Source: Filomicrobium sp.
Lineage (GTDB): Bacteria; Pseudomonadota; Alphaproteobacteria; Rhizobiales; Hyphomicrobiaceae
Length of the DNA stretch: 6,681 nucleotides
Direction of reading: 5' to 3'
Assembly: GCA_021775655.1 (NCBI GenBank)
Contig: JAJFHK010000361.1
Span: forward strand, 1-6,681
The notes under the pieces were generated by a model that worked only from the letters and a program-made list of their open reading frames with translations, was not told the origin of the DNA and did not search any database. The first letter of the stretch is position 1; each line of letters opens with the position of its first letter. The position numbers and the translations under genes are program-made. Below, one piece after another: positions 1 through 5,475 of the stretch.

Positions 1-1
1 C

Positions 2-136
2 GTTCACCTGTTTGACGGGCACGACACCGATGCACTTGCGCGCGCGCGCGACCAGTGGAAAGCGGCCAAGGCTGCAGGTTGTGAAGTCACCTATTGGCAG
101 CAGAGCCAGCAGGGGCGTTGGGAAAAGAAGGCATGA
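2..136 (+). CDS. holC: DNA polymerase III subunit chi, C-terminal part (5' end outside window)
   Basis: An open frame enters from the left edge and gives 44 residues before a TGA at 134-136. The visible tail contains VHLFDGHD, then an Ala/Arg-rich helix (ALARARDQWKAAKAAG), then VTYWQQ and a terminal GRWEKKA. This FDG...W...AAG..VTYWQQ...G.W.KKA ending is what I recall for alphaproteobacterial HolC, the chi subunit. Chi joins the clamp loader (through psi where present) to single-strand binding protein at the replication fork in the cytoplasm. Only about the last third of a protein of roughly 150 residues is present, so the start and the SSB-binding residues cannot be assessed. A short GC-alternating tract (about 38-50) lies inside the coding region. 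rlmJ follows 82 bp downstream on the same strand. The assignment rests on recalled family similarity of a fragment. Confidence 0.75.
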   Translation, partial: VHLFDGHDTDALARARDQWKAAKAAGCEVTYWQQSQQGRWEKKA

Positions 137-218
137 TCGCGGTTACTCTGCGTAGCTGTGAAACGCCGTCTATTGATCGGGGGCCATCTACACTTTCTGG
201 TGTTCGGCAGGCTCGACG

Positions 219-1076
219 ATGAATTACCGCCACGTCTATCATGCGGGCAATTTCGCAGACGTTCTCAAACACGTCGTTCTGACACTTGTCATCTGCCATC
301 TGAAGCGCAAGCAGGCACCTTTTCGGGTGATCGATACGCATGCTGGGGCTGGCCTTTATGATCTTTCCTCAGTTGAAGCACAAAAAACCGGCGAGTGGCG
401 TGACGGTATAGGGCGTTTGTTGTCAGCTGAGCTGCCCGATGACGTGGCGGTATTGATGGCGCCTTATCTCGACTTGGTCAGAGGTATGCATAATGCGCAT
501 AAGCCACTGCTGGGCCCGGAGTTGCAGGTTTATCCCGGCAGCCCACTGCTGGCTGCTGCATTACTGCGTCCAGTGGACCGCTTGATCGCAAACGAGTTGC
601 ACCCTATCGACCTGGTGGCGTTGGAGCAGTCGCTTGCTAAATTCAGAAATGCAAAGGTGATGGGTCTTGACGGCTACCTCGCGCTGAAGTCGACGCTGCC
701 GCCGAAGGAGCGCCGAGGTGTCGTGCTGATTGATCCGCCATTCGAGGAGCCTGGGGAGATAGAGCGGCTCATTGCAGGTTTGCGCCTGGGCGTGAAGAGG
801 TTTGCTACTGGCACATTCCTATTGTGGTTCCCAATTAAGGATCCCCGGTCGATTGTTGGTTTCAAACGTGACCTTAGTGAAGTTGGGCTTGAAAAACTCA
901 TGGCAGTGGAATTCTATCGACGAGTTCCAGACGACGCGAAACGCTTGAATGGCCATGGACTGATTATGCTCAATGCACCCTTTACGTTGGGCGATGATCT
1001 GAAGCGCCTGCTGCCTTCATTGGTTCAAATTCTTGGCGAGCAGGATGGCGCTTCCTTCGAGATAACACCGTTATAG
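219..1076 (+). CDS. rlmJ: 23S rRNA (adenine(2030)-N(6))-methyltransferase RlmJ
   Basis: The product is 285 residues, close to the 280 of the E. coli enzyme. RlmJ is a cytoplasmic SAM-dependent methyltransferase that makes m6A at position 2030 of 23S rRNA. The N-terminus MNYRHVYHAGNFADVLKH is diagnostic for the family. The SAM-binding motif I is DTHAGAG (residues 39-45), the family motif YPGSP is at 105-109, and the N6-adenine catalytic motif IV is DPPF (172-175; the E. coli protein has DPPY). KRFATGTFLLWFP (about 194-206) also matches the family. The ATG at 219 is chosen because the MNYRH start aligns with the family start; an AGG lies about 7 bases upstream and the ribosome site is weak. holC ends 82 bp upstream, so the two may be co-transcribed. 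The next gene starts 199 bp downstream and no T-tailed terminator is visible after the TAG. Confidence 0.96.
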   Translation: MNYRHVYHAGNFADVLKHVVLTLVICHLKRKQAPFRVIDTHAGAGLYDLSSVEAQKTGEWRDGIGRLLSAELPDDVAVLMAPYLDLVRGMHNAHKPLLGPELQVYPGSPLLAAALLRPVDRLIANELHPIDLVALEQSLAKFRNAKVMGLDGYLALKSTLPPKERRGVVLIDPPFEEPGEIERLIAGLRLGVKRFATGTFLLWFPIKDPRSIVGFKRDLSEVGLEKLMAVEFYRRVPDDAKRLNGHGLIMLNAPFTLGDDLKRLLPSLVQILGEQDGASFEITPL

Positions 1077-1275
1077 TCGGAGGGCTCAGATCAAAGTGAG
1101 CATAATCCATGCATTTTCGGACGTAGCGCCGGCGCAACGGATGAGCGCCAAAATTGCGTCTAGTTGTTGATTGGCACTGGCGTCCGATAGGCAACGCCCT
1201 CTCGATGCGGCAGTGTAGGCTCAACGGGGTAGTTGCTTAGAGATAGGCAGGTTTGAGAGTTCAGGAGAAGATGTC

Positions 1276-1581
1276 ATGCGAACAATTGTGAGTCGTACGG
1301 CGATGGTAGCTGTAGCAGCTGGTCTGGTTATGAGCGCAGGCGCTGGTGCGAGCGCTGGAGAGTGCTTCATGAAGGCGGGCCAAGGGACGGCAGGTACACT
1401 TCAGGGGGCCAAGTTCCAGGTCGACGAAGTGTTGCTACAGGCCACCGATTGGGGTGCCTGGGCGGAATGGATGGCGACGGGTAAGACCACTGGCTACGAC
1501 TTCGGTAAGCGCCAGTACAAGTGCAAGGAGGGTGGGCTTGGCTACGAGTGCACCGGTCAGGCCGAGATCTGCAAGAAGTAA
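1276..1581 (+). CDS. Small exported four-cysteine protein, unknown function (cluster member 1)
   Basis: This gene encodes a 101-residue protein of unknown function. A typical Sec signal peptide spans residues 1-27 or 28: MRT, then a hydrophobic VAVAAGLVM stretch, then Ala-rich GAGASA before GEC. The mature part is about 73 residues and has four cysteines (30, 83, 92, 99), so two disulphides in the periplasm are plausible. The C-terminus has the pattern KC-x8-C-x6-CKK. The middle is Trp-rich (W59, W62, W65) with a probable amphipathic helix starting at AKFQVDEVLLQ. The ATG at 1276 has a strong Shine-Dalgarno AGGAGA nine to ten bases upstream. The cysteine layout is shared with the genes at 1721 and 2733, which suggests tandem duplication followed by strong divergence. 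Export is well supported; no function can be named. Confidence 0.85.
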   Translation: MRTIVSRTAMVAVAAGLVMSAGAGASAGECFMKAGQGTAGTLQGAKFQVDEVLLQATDWGAWAEWMATGKTTGYDFGKRQYKCKEGGLGYECTGQAEICKK

Positions 1582-1655
1582 GGTGCTGTGGCCTATCTGC
1601 GTAGCATGATCGCGCTGCTCAGGTCGGTCATGGAGACGAGCCGGCGGGGAATCTG

Positions 1656-1700
1656 CTGGCGCTGACTTGCAAGCATCAGCGTAACGCCAGGGGGACCTGG
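1656..1700 (+). other. Possible structured leader upstream of the gene at 1721
   Basis: Two competing foldings are visible. In one, CTGG (1656-1659) and CGCTGA (1660-1665) pair with TCAGCG (1676-1681) and CCAG (1687-1690), leaving a bulge. In the other, CCAGG (1687-1691) and CCTGG (1696-1700) form a perfect small hairpin with loop GGGA. The two share bases 1687-1690, so they exclude each other. The second hairpin ends six bases before the AGGAG of the downstream gene. There is no T-run, so this is not an intrinsic terminator. A regulatory role is inference, because GC-rich DNA forms such stems often. Confidence 0.25.
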
Positions 1701-1720
1701 CTCATTAGGAGTTGGTTGAT

Positions 1721-1975
1721 ATGAGATCTTTCGTCCTAACTGCCATTGCCATAGGCGCGGCCATTGTCTCAACAGGCGCCCAAGCTGGCTCATGCGTGAA
1801 AGCTGGCGGCGAAGCCACGATGCTTACTGAAGACTTGGCGAAATTCATGGCCGGCGCTGCGCTTAAGAACCAGATGAAGGCCAATGGATTGACACCCTCT
1901 GGTCAGGTCAACATGAAGTGCCAACCGGCGACGTTTGGAACGCACTGCATCGCGCATCAAAGGGCCTGCAAATAG
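1721..1975 (+). CDS. Small exported four-cysteine protein, unknown function (cluster member 2)
   Basis: This 84-residue protein has a signal peptide (residues 1-22, ending GAQA before GSC). The mature part of about 62 residues has cysteines at 25, 67, 76 and 83. The ending KC-x8-C-x6-CK has exactly the spacing of the gene at 1276, and both have a Cys two to three residues after the predicted cleavage site followed by (M)KAG. The open frame can be extended to a TTG at 1712, but the ATG at 1721 is preferred. It has a good AGGAG (1707-1711) nine bases upstream, and the TTG would overlap that site region and spoil the signal peptide's n-region. The gene lies 139 bp after the preceding gene on the same strand, with hairpin-forming sequence between them. 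I do not recognise a named family. It is likely periplasmic and disulphide-bonded. Confidence 0.82.
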   Translation: MRSFVLTAIAIGAAIVSTGAQAGSCVKAGGEATMLTEDLAKFMAGAALKNQMKANGLTPSGQVNMKCQPATFGTHCIAHQRACK

Positions 1976-2024
1976 GCCTTTGAGGATCCTACACGAGGAT
2001 GTGCGTTTACTTTCGATTTACTAT

Positions 2025-2051
2025 GGGGAAAGTCAAATATGAACTTTCCTC
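2025..2051 (+). other. Inverted repeat in the leader of the gene at 2106
   Basis: GGAAAGT (2027-2033) is a perfect inverted copy of ACTTTCC (2043-2049). A G-T and a G-C pair extend it to nine pairs around a nine-base AT-rich loop. A further ACTTTC at 2009-2014 could pair with the same GAAAGT, so there are two direct ACTTTC copies flanking one complementary arm. This could be an operator or a switchable RNA stem. The position, just before a terminator-like hairpin and the next start codon, makes a regulatory role plausible but unproven. Confidence 0.35.
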
Positions 2052-2055
2052 AGGG

Positions 2056-2085
2056 TTGGGTAGTTTATCTACCTCAAGGTTTTTT
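2056..2085 (+). terminator. Terminator-like hairpin in the leader of the gene at 2106
   Basis: TTG and GGTAG (2056-2063) pair with CTACC and CAA (2069-2077), with T2074 bulged, around the loop TTTAT. After GG there is a run of six T (2080-2085). The stem is eight pairs and moderately weak. It ends only nine bases before the Shine-Dalgarno AGGAG (2094-2098) of the next gene. It could end transcription from the gene at 1721, but then the promoter of the next gene would have nowhere obvious to sit. An attenuator is the alternative. Confidence 0.4.
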
Positions 2086-2105
2086 GCGGGGTCAGGAGTC
2101 TAGTG

Positions 2106-2453
2106 ATGAAGCGTCTATTGGTAGGTCTCGCCATACTTGCCGGAGTTTTCGCGTTCAGCGTTCAGGTCAACGCTGGTGATCGTGGTTACAAGGGCCAAGG
2201 TGGCCATAAGAGTTCCAACTACTACCGCGGTGGACCGAAGGTTAAGGGCTACGTGCAGCGGCGTGGCGGATACTCGTATGATTACCAGGACTCGATCAGC
2301 ACCTACGGTGATACCAACAGTGTTTATGGTGGCACCTCCGGCTTCAACGATCCCTACGTCGATCGCCAGACAGTGGCTGGTCCCTTTGACAATGGGTATT
2401 TCTTCAACAACCCGACCGGACCTCAGGGCGGCAGTTCGCCTTACATGCACTGA
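2106..2453 (+). CDS. Exported Gly/Tyr-rich protein, unknown function
   Basis: This 115-residue protein has a clear signal peptide (MKRLL, hydrophobic core VGLAILAGVFAF, cleavage after VNA at about residue 23). The mature part of about 92 residues is low in complexity. It contains about 19 Gly and 12 Tyr, no Cys, a basic first half (KGQGGHK, GGPKVKG, QRRGG) and an Asn/Pro/Gly-rich end. It looks intrinsically disordered, as in some envelope-associated or surface proteins of rhizobia; I recognise no named domain. The ATG at 2106 is chosen because AGGAG (2094-2098) lies seven bases upstream; a GTG at 2103 directly before it would leave only four. The gene is followed by a good intrinsic terminator at 2476. 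It sits among the three Cys-type exported proteins but does not share their layout. Confidence 0.8.
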   Translation: MKRLLVGLAILAGVFAFSVQVNAGDRGYKGQGGHKSSNYYRGGPKVKGYVQRRGGYSYDYQDSISTYGDTNSVYGGTSGFNDPYVDRQTVAGPFDNGYFFNNPTGPQGGSSPYMH

Positions 2454-2475
2454 AGCGGATGGATAGACGATATTC

Positions 2476-2506
2476 AGGGTCACCTTCTCGGGTGGCCCTT
2501 ATTTTT
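2476..2506 (+). terminator. Rho-independent terminator after the Gly/Tyr-rich gene
   Basis: AGGGTCACC (2476-2484) pairs with GGTGGCCCT (2491-2499), giving nine pairs including one G-T, and a tenth T-G pair is possible. The loop is four to six bases and is followed by TTATTTTT (2499-2506). It lies 23 bp after the stop codon of the Gly/Tyr-rich gene. This is the best intrinsic terminator in the window and marks the end of a transcription unit there. Confidence 0.85.
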
Positions 2507-2732
2507 GTGGAATGGATGCGTTGACGGACTGCGTGCGGTTCACGGCGCGGCATGGTCCTGCAACATAGAATTGAACCTAGTGCGCTGGATGATGGCTGAG
2601 GGGCTTCGACCCCCGGAGTGTGATTTCAGGGCACAACAGCGGCAAATTCAGGATTTCTGATCTAGGCAGGCTGGGGGCCTCCGCGTATGGTCCGGCATGG
2701 TTAACGTCGTCAATTCAACGTTGAGTAGTTCA
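2507..2732. other. Intergenic stretch without recognisable gene
   Basis: This stretch lies between the terminator and the next small gene. It holds only small hairpins, such as GGGG (2600-2603) with CCCC (2610-2613), and a 22-codon open frame from the ATG at 2592 with no ribosome site. A promoter for the gene at 2733 should lie here, but I cannot point to convincing -35 and -10 boxes. Confidence 0.5.
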
Positions 2733-3029
2733 ATGCGCTTTGCACAGATGGTCGCCGCCGCCCTCGTTCTTGCTGTAACTTCATTTGCAGTTGTTCCGCC
2801 GGCCGAAGCGAAATGCACCCGGCTTGCATTTTCCGTGAACGATTATGGGAAAGAAGGCCCTACGAACGACGCGAAGAAACTCCTCGACAAGTATATCGCC
2901 GAGTGGACGTCAGAGCGCGGCATCGCCAACTATAACACCGGCAAGAAAGACGTTTCCTGCGAGTTGTTCCTGGATGTCATACTCTTTGACGAGTGGACTT
3001 GTCGGGCTGAAGCTAACGTCTGCTGGTGA
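2733..3029 (+). CDS. Small exported four-cysteine protein, unknown function (cluster member 3)
   Basis: From the ATG at 2733 the product is 98 residues. The signal peptide is MRFAQ, hydrophobic MVAAALVLAVTSFAVV, then PPAEA before KC. The mature part of about 72 residues has four cysteines at 28, 76, 90 and 97. The end C-x13-C-x6-CW keeps the terminal C-x6-C of the genes at 1276 and 1721 but has five extra residues in the preceding loop. An AK-led amphipathic helix (DAKKLLDKYIAEW) sits where the first paralogue has AKFQVDEVLLQ. A longer frame starts at the ATG at 2697, adding 12 polar residues. I prefer 2733 because it gives a standard short signal n-region like the MR- starts of the paralogues, but neither start has a strong ribosome site. 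The stop is 41 bp from the end of the convergent fetB. Confidence 0.75.
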   Translation: MRFAQMVAAALVLAVTSFAVVPPAEAKCTRLAFSVNDYGKEGPTNDAKKLLDKYIAEWTSERGIANYNTGKKDVSCELFLDVILFDEWTCRAEANVCW

Positions 3030-3070
3030 TTTCTACGCCACTGCCGGATCAGAATTTTCGCACCGCTTGA

Positions 3071-3877
3071 TTAGCTGCTGGATGGGGCGTGAAGCTTGTC
3101 GAGCCGCAGACGGTGTCGTGCGTCGGTGATCAGAAGAACGGTGGCATATCCCGCTATGACGGCTCCAAGCGCAGTGGCCCCGGCAATCACGAACATGATC
3201 ATGATTTGGTATTTGGTCGCTTCGACGGGATCCAACCCGGCGAGGATCTGACCAGTCATCATGCCGGGAAGCGCAACCACACCGGAAGCGGCCATGGCAT
3301 TTATAATCGGCATCAAGCCGGTCTTGAGAGCAAGACGCAATGTGCCATCCAAAGCCGTAAAGCGATCTGCACCCAGAGCTAATCGGGCTTCGATTGCAGT
3401 TCGTTCGCGCGCGGCTGTTTCGATGAGCGTGCTGGCTGTGAGCGCAATACCTGTCATGGCATTGCCAAGCACCATGCCGAGGATCGGCAATACATAGCGC
3501 GGTTGATACCACGGGTCAGGGCCAATCAGACCGGCGACGGCGAAGACGGTAGCAAGAGTGCCGACAATTAGAAGCGTACCTGAGCCGAGCAAATATGCCT
3601 CGATGCCCTTTGGCTTTCGCGAAAGGCGCGAGACGATTTCGAAGCCCGCGATAATCACCATGATAAGCGCAAGCCCCAATGTCCAAAGAGGTGAGGTTTG
3701 TTCAAAAATCCATTTCAGAACGAAACCGATTAGGGCCAACTGAACTGTCATGCGCACGGCATTGATGAATAACGTTCGTTCGAGTCCAAGCGCGAATGCC
3801 CAGGAAACCGCACCATTGACCAGGATCAGTGAAGCTGCCAGTGCGAGCTGTGCCACGTCGAGAGACACGTAGGTCAT
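3071..3877 (-). CDS. fetB: ABC transporter permease FetB (UPF0014 family)
   Basis: This 268-residue integral membrane protein has about seven hydrophobic segments: roughly residues 8-30, 38-58, 63-83, 96-119, 128-150, 186-205 and 225-250. Family hallmarks are PILGMVLGNAMTGIAL (131-146), a cytoplasmic ERTAIEARLALGA coupling region (158-170) and LPGMMTGQILAG (203-214) followed by P217 and YQI (223-225). E. coli FetAB (YbbL-YbbM) is reported to export iron and increase peroxide resistance. That role is the family precedent; the substrate here is not shown by the sequence. The ATG at 3877 overlaps the TGA of fetA by four bases (ATGA), which indicates translational coupling. No T-tailed terminator is visible in the 41 bp separating it from the convergent small gene. 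Confidence 0.92.
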   Translation of the reverse strand: MTYVSLDVAQLALAASLILVNGAVSWAFALGLERTLFINAVRMTVQLALIGFVLKWIFEQTSPLWTLGLALIMVIIAGFEIVSRLSRKPKGIEAYLLGSGTLLIVGTLATVFAVAGLIGPDPWYQPRYVLPILGMVLGNAMTGIALTASTLIETAARERTAIEARLALGADRFTALDGTLRLALKTGLMPIINAMAASGVVALPGMMTGQILAGLDPVEATKYQIMIMFVIAGATALGAVIAGYATVLLITDARHRLRLDKLHAPSSS

Positions 3878-4494
3878 CGCATTCGCTCCGGGGCGGCAGT
3901 ATCAGATTCGAGTGGCGCGAGCTGCAATCGCAGATCGCTGAGGCGGTCGATCTGCGTGCGGTCATGACTGATGAGGAGAATGCTGCTTCCCGCGAGTAGG
4001 CGGTAGCGTAATAGTTCCTCGACAAGAGCGGTGTTCTTTGGATCGAGAGCGGAGGTTGGTTCATCTAGGACGATGACGGGAGGATCGTCGATTAAAGCAA
4101 GTACGAGCGCCAACCGCTGGCGCTCTCCGGTGGATAGAATTGATACGGACTTATCGAGTAGGCCCGGCGATAGGTTAAGGCTTGCCAGGAGGCGCTGTTG
4201 CACTTTTACCGAATCGGGATCGCCATGGAACGCTTCGCGCGGAGTGTCTGTCCACCAACCGGGTTCGGCTGAAAGATAGCGCACCAAGTGGCGCCATTCA
4301 GGGGGTGGCGTTTCATTGCGCTCGGCGCCATTGACGAAGATATGGCCAACGGCGGGTTCGAGGTCCGCAAGTGCACGGGCAAGCCGCGTCTTGCCGCTGC
4401 CGGAAGGACCTTCGAGCCCCATGCATTCGCCATCGCCGACTTCGAAGCTAAGTGGAGGCAGGCCTGCGATCTTGAGCTTTTCGACACGCAGCAC
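3874..4494 (-). CDS. fetA: ABC transporter ATP-binding protein FetA
   Basis: This 206-residue ATPase pairs with the FetB permease. Walker A is GPSGSGKT (29-36), the signature is LSTGERQRL (120-128), Walker B is VIVLDEPT (140-147) with catalytic E145, the D-loop is SALD (148-151), and the switch His is H177 in SHD. The Q-loop region reads YLSAEPGWW (73-81), with no Gln where E. coli FetA has YCAQTP. I recall similar AE..GWW sequences in alphaproteobacterial relatives, so this is probably a clade feature and not damage. It is slightly shorter than the E. coli protein of about 225 residues. The start is a GTG at 4494; the frame is open upstream to a stop at 4558-4560 but has no ATG. GAGAG lies a few bases upstream as a weak ribosome site. 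It is the first gene of the fetAB operon, 102 bp downstream of the receiver gene on the same strand. Confidence 0.9.
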   Translation of the reverse strand: MLRVEKLKIAGLPPLSFEVGDGECMGLEGPSGSGKTRLARALADLEPAVGHIFVNGAERNETPPPEWRHLVRYLSAEPGWWTDTPREAFHGDPDSVKVQQRLLASLNLSPGLLDKSVSILSTGERQRLALVLALIDDPPVIVLDEPTSALDPKNTALVEELLRYRLLAGSSILLISHDRTQIDRLSDLRLQLAPLESDTAAPERMR

Positions 4495-4596
4495 GGCTGC
4501 TCTCTCTCTATCGGTATCACCCGCCGTTTGCAGGCCAGCGATACCTATAGATTGTGCTCAAGCTTGGTGGAAGCTGTGGGCGCTGCTTTTCAAGTT

Positions 4597-4977
4597 TCAG
4601 GCGAACGCCTCAACATTCTTTGCCAATTCTTCGAGCGCTGGTTGCAGCGTATTCCGATCAAATGGCTTCAGGATGTGGCTATTTATGCCAGAGCGGTATG
4701 CACGGGACAGGTCTTGTGAATCCGCTTCTGTTACCGCGTAGAGTATTTGTGGGAAACGGTGAGCATCGATTTGGCGAAGGGCTGCCAGGAATTCCATGGC
4801 GCTCGCACCTGGAAGTTGCCAATCGAGGACTATCATGTCGGGCATGGATGCCCGGCACAGCCGCAAGCCTTCTTCAGCGGTGTCGGCCTCGATTGCGATG
4901 TAACCTGCGCTTTCCACGATCTTGGATGCGACTTTTCGGATGACGTCGGAATCGTCGACGATGAGGCAGAATTTCAT
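4597..4977 (-). CDS. Single-domain response regulator (CheY-like receiver)
   Basis: This 126-residue protein consists of one receiver domain with no output domain. The acidic pair is D8-D9 (IVDDSD), the phosphoryl-accepting Asp is D52 in IVLDWQLPG, the switch Thr is T83 (AVTEAD), and the invariant Lys is K104 in LKPFD; His101 sits at the aromatic switch position. All residues needed for phosphorylation are present. The frame is open upstream to 5253, but the ATG at 4977 is chosen because MKFCLIVDD starts the first beta strand and GGAG lies nine bases upstream. It is not CpdR or DivK by sequence as I recall them. Its location on the same strand downstream of chpT suggests it may receive phosphate from ChpT or act in that pathway; this is inference. 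A TTAA-type CtrA-like site lies 74-88 bp upstream of the start codon. Confidence 0.9.
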   Translation of the reverse strand: MKFCLIVDDSDVIRKVASKIVESAGYIAIEADTAEEGLRLCRASMPDMIVLDWQLPGASAMEFLAALRQIDAHRFPQILYAVTEADSQDLSRAYRSGINSHILKPFDRNTLQPALEELAKNVEAFA

Positions 4978-5050
4978 GATCACGAGCTCCGGGACTTTGA
5001 GGCCAACCGTTGGCGCATGCCACGGGTGCCTCACATTGGCCCCGGAACAG

Positions 5051-5065
5051 TTAAGAGGGCGTTTA
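5051..5065 (-). promoter_or_regulatory. Possible CtrA-type site upstream of the receiver gene
   Basis: On the minus strand the sequence reads TAAA-CGCCCTC-TTAA, that is, a TTAA half-site and a one-mismatch half-site separated by seven bases, followed by C. The CtrA consensus is TTAA-N7-TTAA. It lies 74-88 bp upstream of the receiver start codon, a suitable place for a promoter. The same imperfect TAAA-N7-TTAA form occurs between chpT and the gene at 6502. A single site with one mismatch is weak evidence. Confidence 0.35.
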
Positions 5066-5151
5066 GTTGTGACCGATAATGCGCGCAACAGGTGCAGATC
5101 GGCAGCAGCTTGAGCGGACGATTGGTTAGCCGACGATGTAAATCCCGCGCC

Positions 5152-5183
5152 AGAGCCTGTCGGACCTAGATGGAATCGTTCTG
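5152..5183 (+). repeat. Left terminal inverted repeat
   Basis: This end begins AGAGCCTGTC, then GG, then ACCTAGATGGAA, and ends with TTCTG. It pairs with 5443-5475. The first 24 bases differ from the other end at one position (G5162 against A5465, which reads T in the inverted copy). Confidence 0.85.
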
Positions 5184-5442
5184 CCGCGGCGAATTTGGTT
5201 CGAGATCGAGCGGACCGACGAAATGCGTCGTGTCGAAGACGCGCTTGCAGCACGAAGCGGCGTTACGGATGAGACGGGACGCGAAGGGATCGGGGCTAAT
5301 TCGCCCGGCCCATCCAACCGGAGCTTGGCTTCGCCAAGACGGGTTTCCAAGCGGCGGCGCGCCAGTTCGTCGGCCGGCTTGCCCGTGGCCCCGTTACGCG
5401 CTGCACGGCCCTGCTGCTGGGCACGGCACGCCGCTTGAGAAA

Positions 5443-5475
5443 CAGAATTGCTTCCATCTAGGTCAGACAGGCTCT
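5443..5475 (-). repeat. Right terminal inverted repeat
   Basis: Read on the minus strand from 5475, it begins AGAGCCTGTC, then TG, then ACCTAGATGGAA, and ends with TTCTG. It is one base longer than the left copy because of a gap in the inner part. Transcribed from chpT, the two ends could pair into a very long hairpin. Confidence 0.85.

Larger units (their letters stand above)
5152..5475. mobile_element. MITE-like element, 324 bp, with terminal inverted repeats
   Basis: The two ends are inverted copies of one another: 5152-5175 matches the reverse complement of 5452-5475 at 23 of 24 positions. The similarity continues with one gap to a shared TTCTG (5179-5183 and its counterpart 5443-5447). 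The ends read AGAGCCTGTC, one base, then the rest of the repeat. The interior of about 260 bp is GC-rich and encodes no transposase or recognisable protein. Open frames on both strands are shadows of low stop frequency. Inverted ends plus small size and no transposase fit a MITE or a deletion derivative of an insertion sequence. The outer GAGCCT resembles ends I recall for some IS5-group elements, which is weak. No clear target duplication is seen: the base pair next to GAGCC is CA on the left and TA on the right. It starts 22 bp after the chpT stop, between chpT and the receiver gene. Confidence 0.72.

Noticed and set aside
1062..1076. ATAAC-ACC-GTTAT inverted repeat at the end of rlmJ as a terminator
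   Set aside because: The stem is only five AT-rich pairs and no T-run follows.
1126..1149. GCGCCGGCGC palindrome and nearby GCGCC after rlmJ
   Set aside because: A short GC-rich palindrome is common in such genomes, and there is no T-run on the coding strand side.
2115..2483. Long minus-strand frame opposite the Gly/Tyr-rich gene
   Set aside because: The plus-strand frame has a signal peptide, a strong ribosome site and a matching terminator. The minus frame has none of these.
2600..2613. GGGG-CTTCGA-CCCC hairpin resembling a tRNA T-arm
   Set aside because: The loop size is wrong and no acceptor, D or anticodon arm can be found around it.
2592..2660. A 22-codon open frame before the third Cys-protein gene
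   Set aside because: It has no Shine-Dalgarno sequence, no similarity I can name and no conservation evidence.
3033..3512. Cys/His/Arg-rich frame of 159 codons inside fetB
   Set aside because: It is an out-of-frame shadow of the fetB coding sequence, which has clear family motifs.
4978..5253. N-terminal extension of the receiver protein by 92 residues
   Set aside because: The extension is low in complexity and does not look like a domain. The internal ATG at 4977 has a good ribosome site and begins the receiver fold.
5126..5473. Open frames across the inverted-repeat element on both strands (about 115 codons each)
   Set aside because: They have no ribosome site, end at or near the repeat arms, and show no recognisable domain. 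Long open frames are common in GC-rich DNA.
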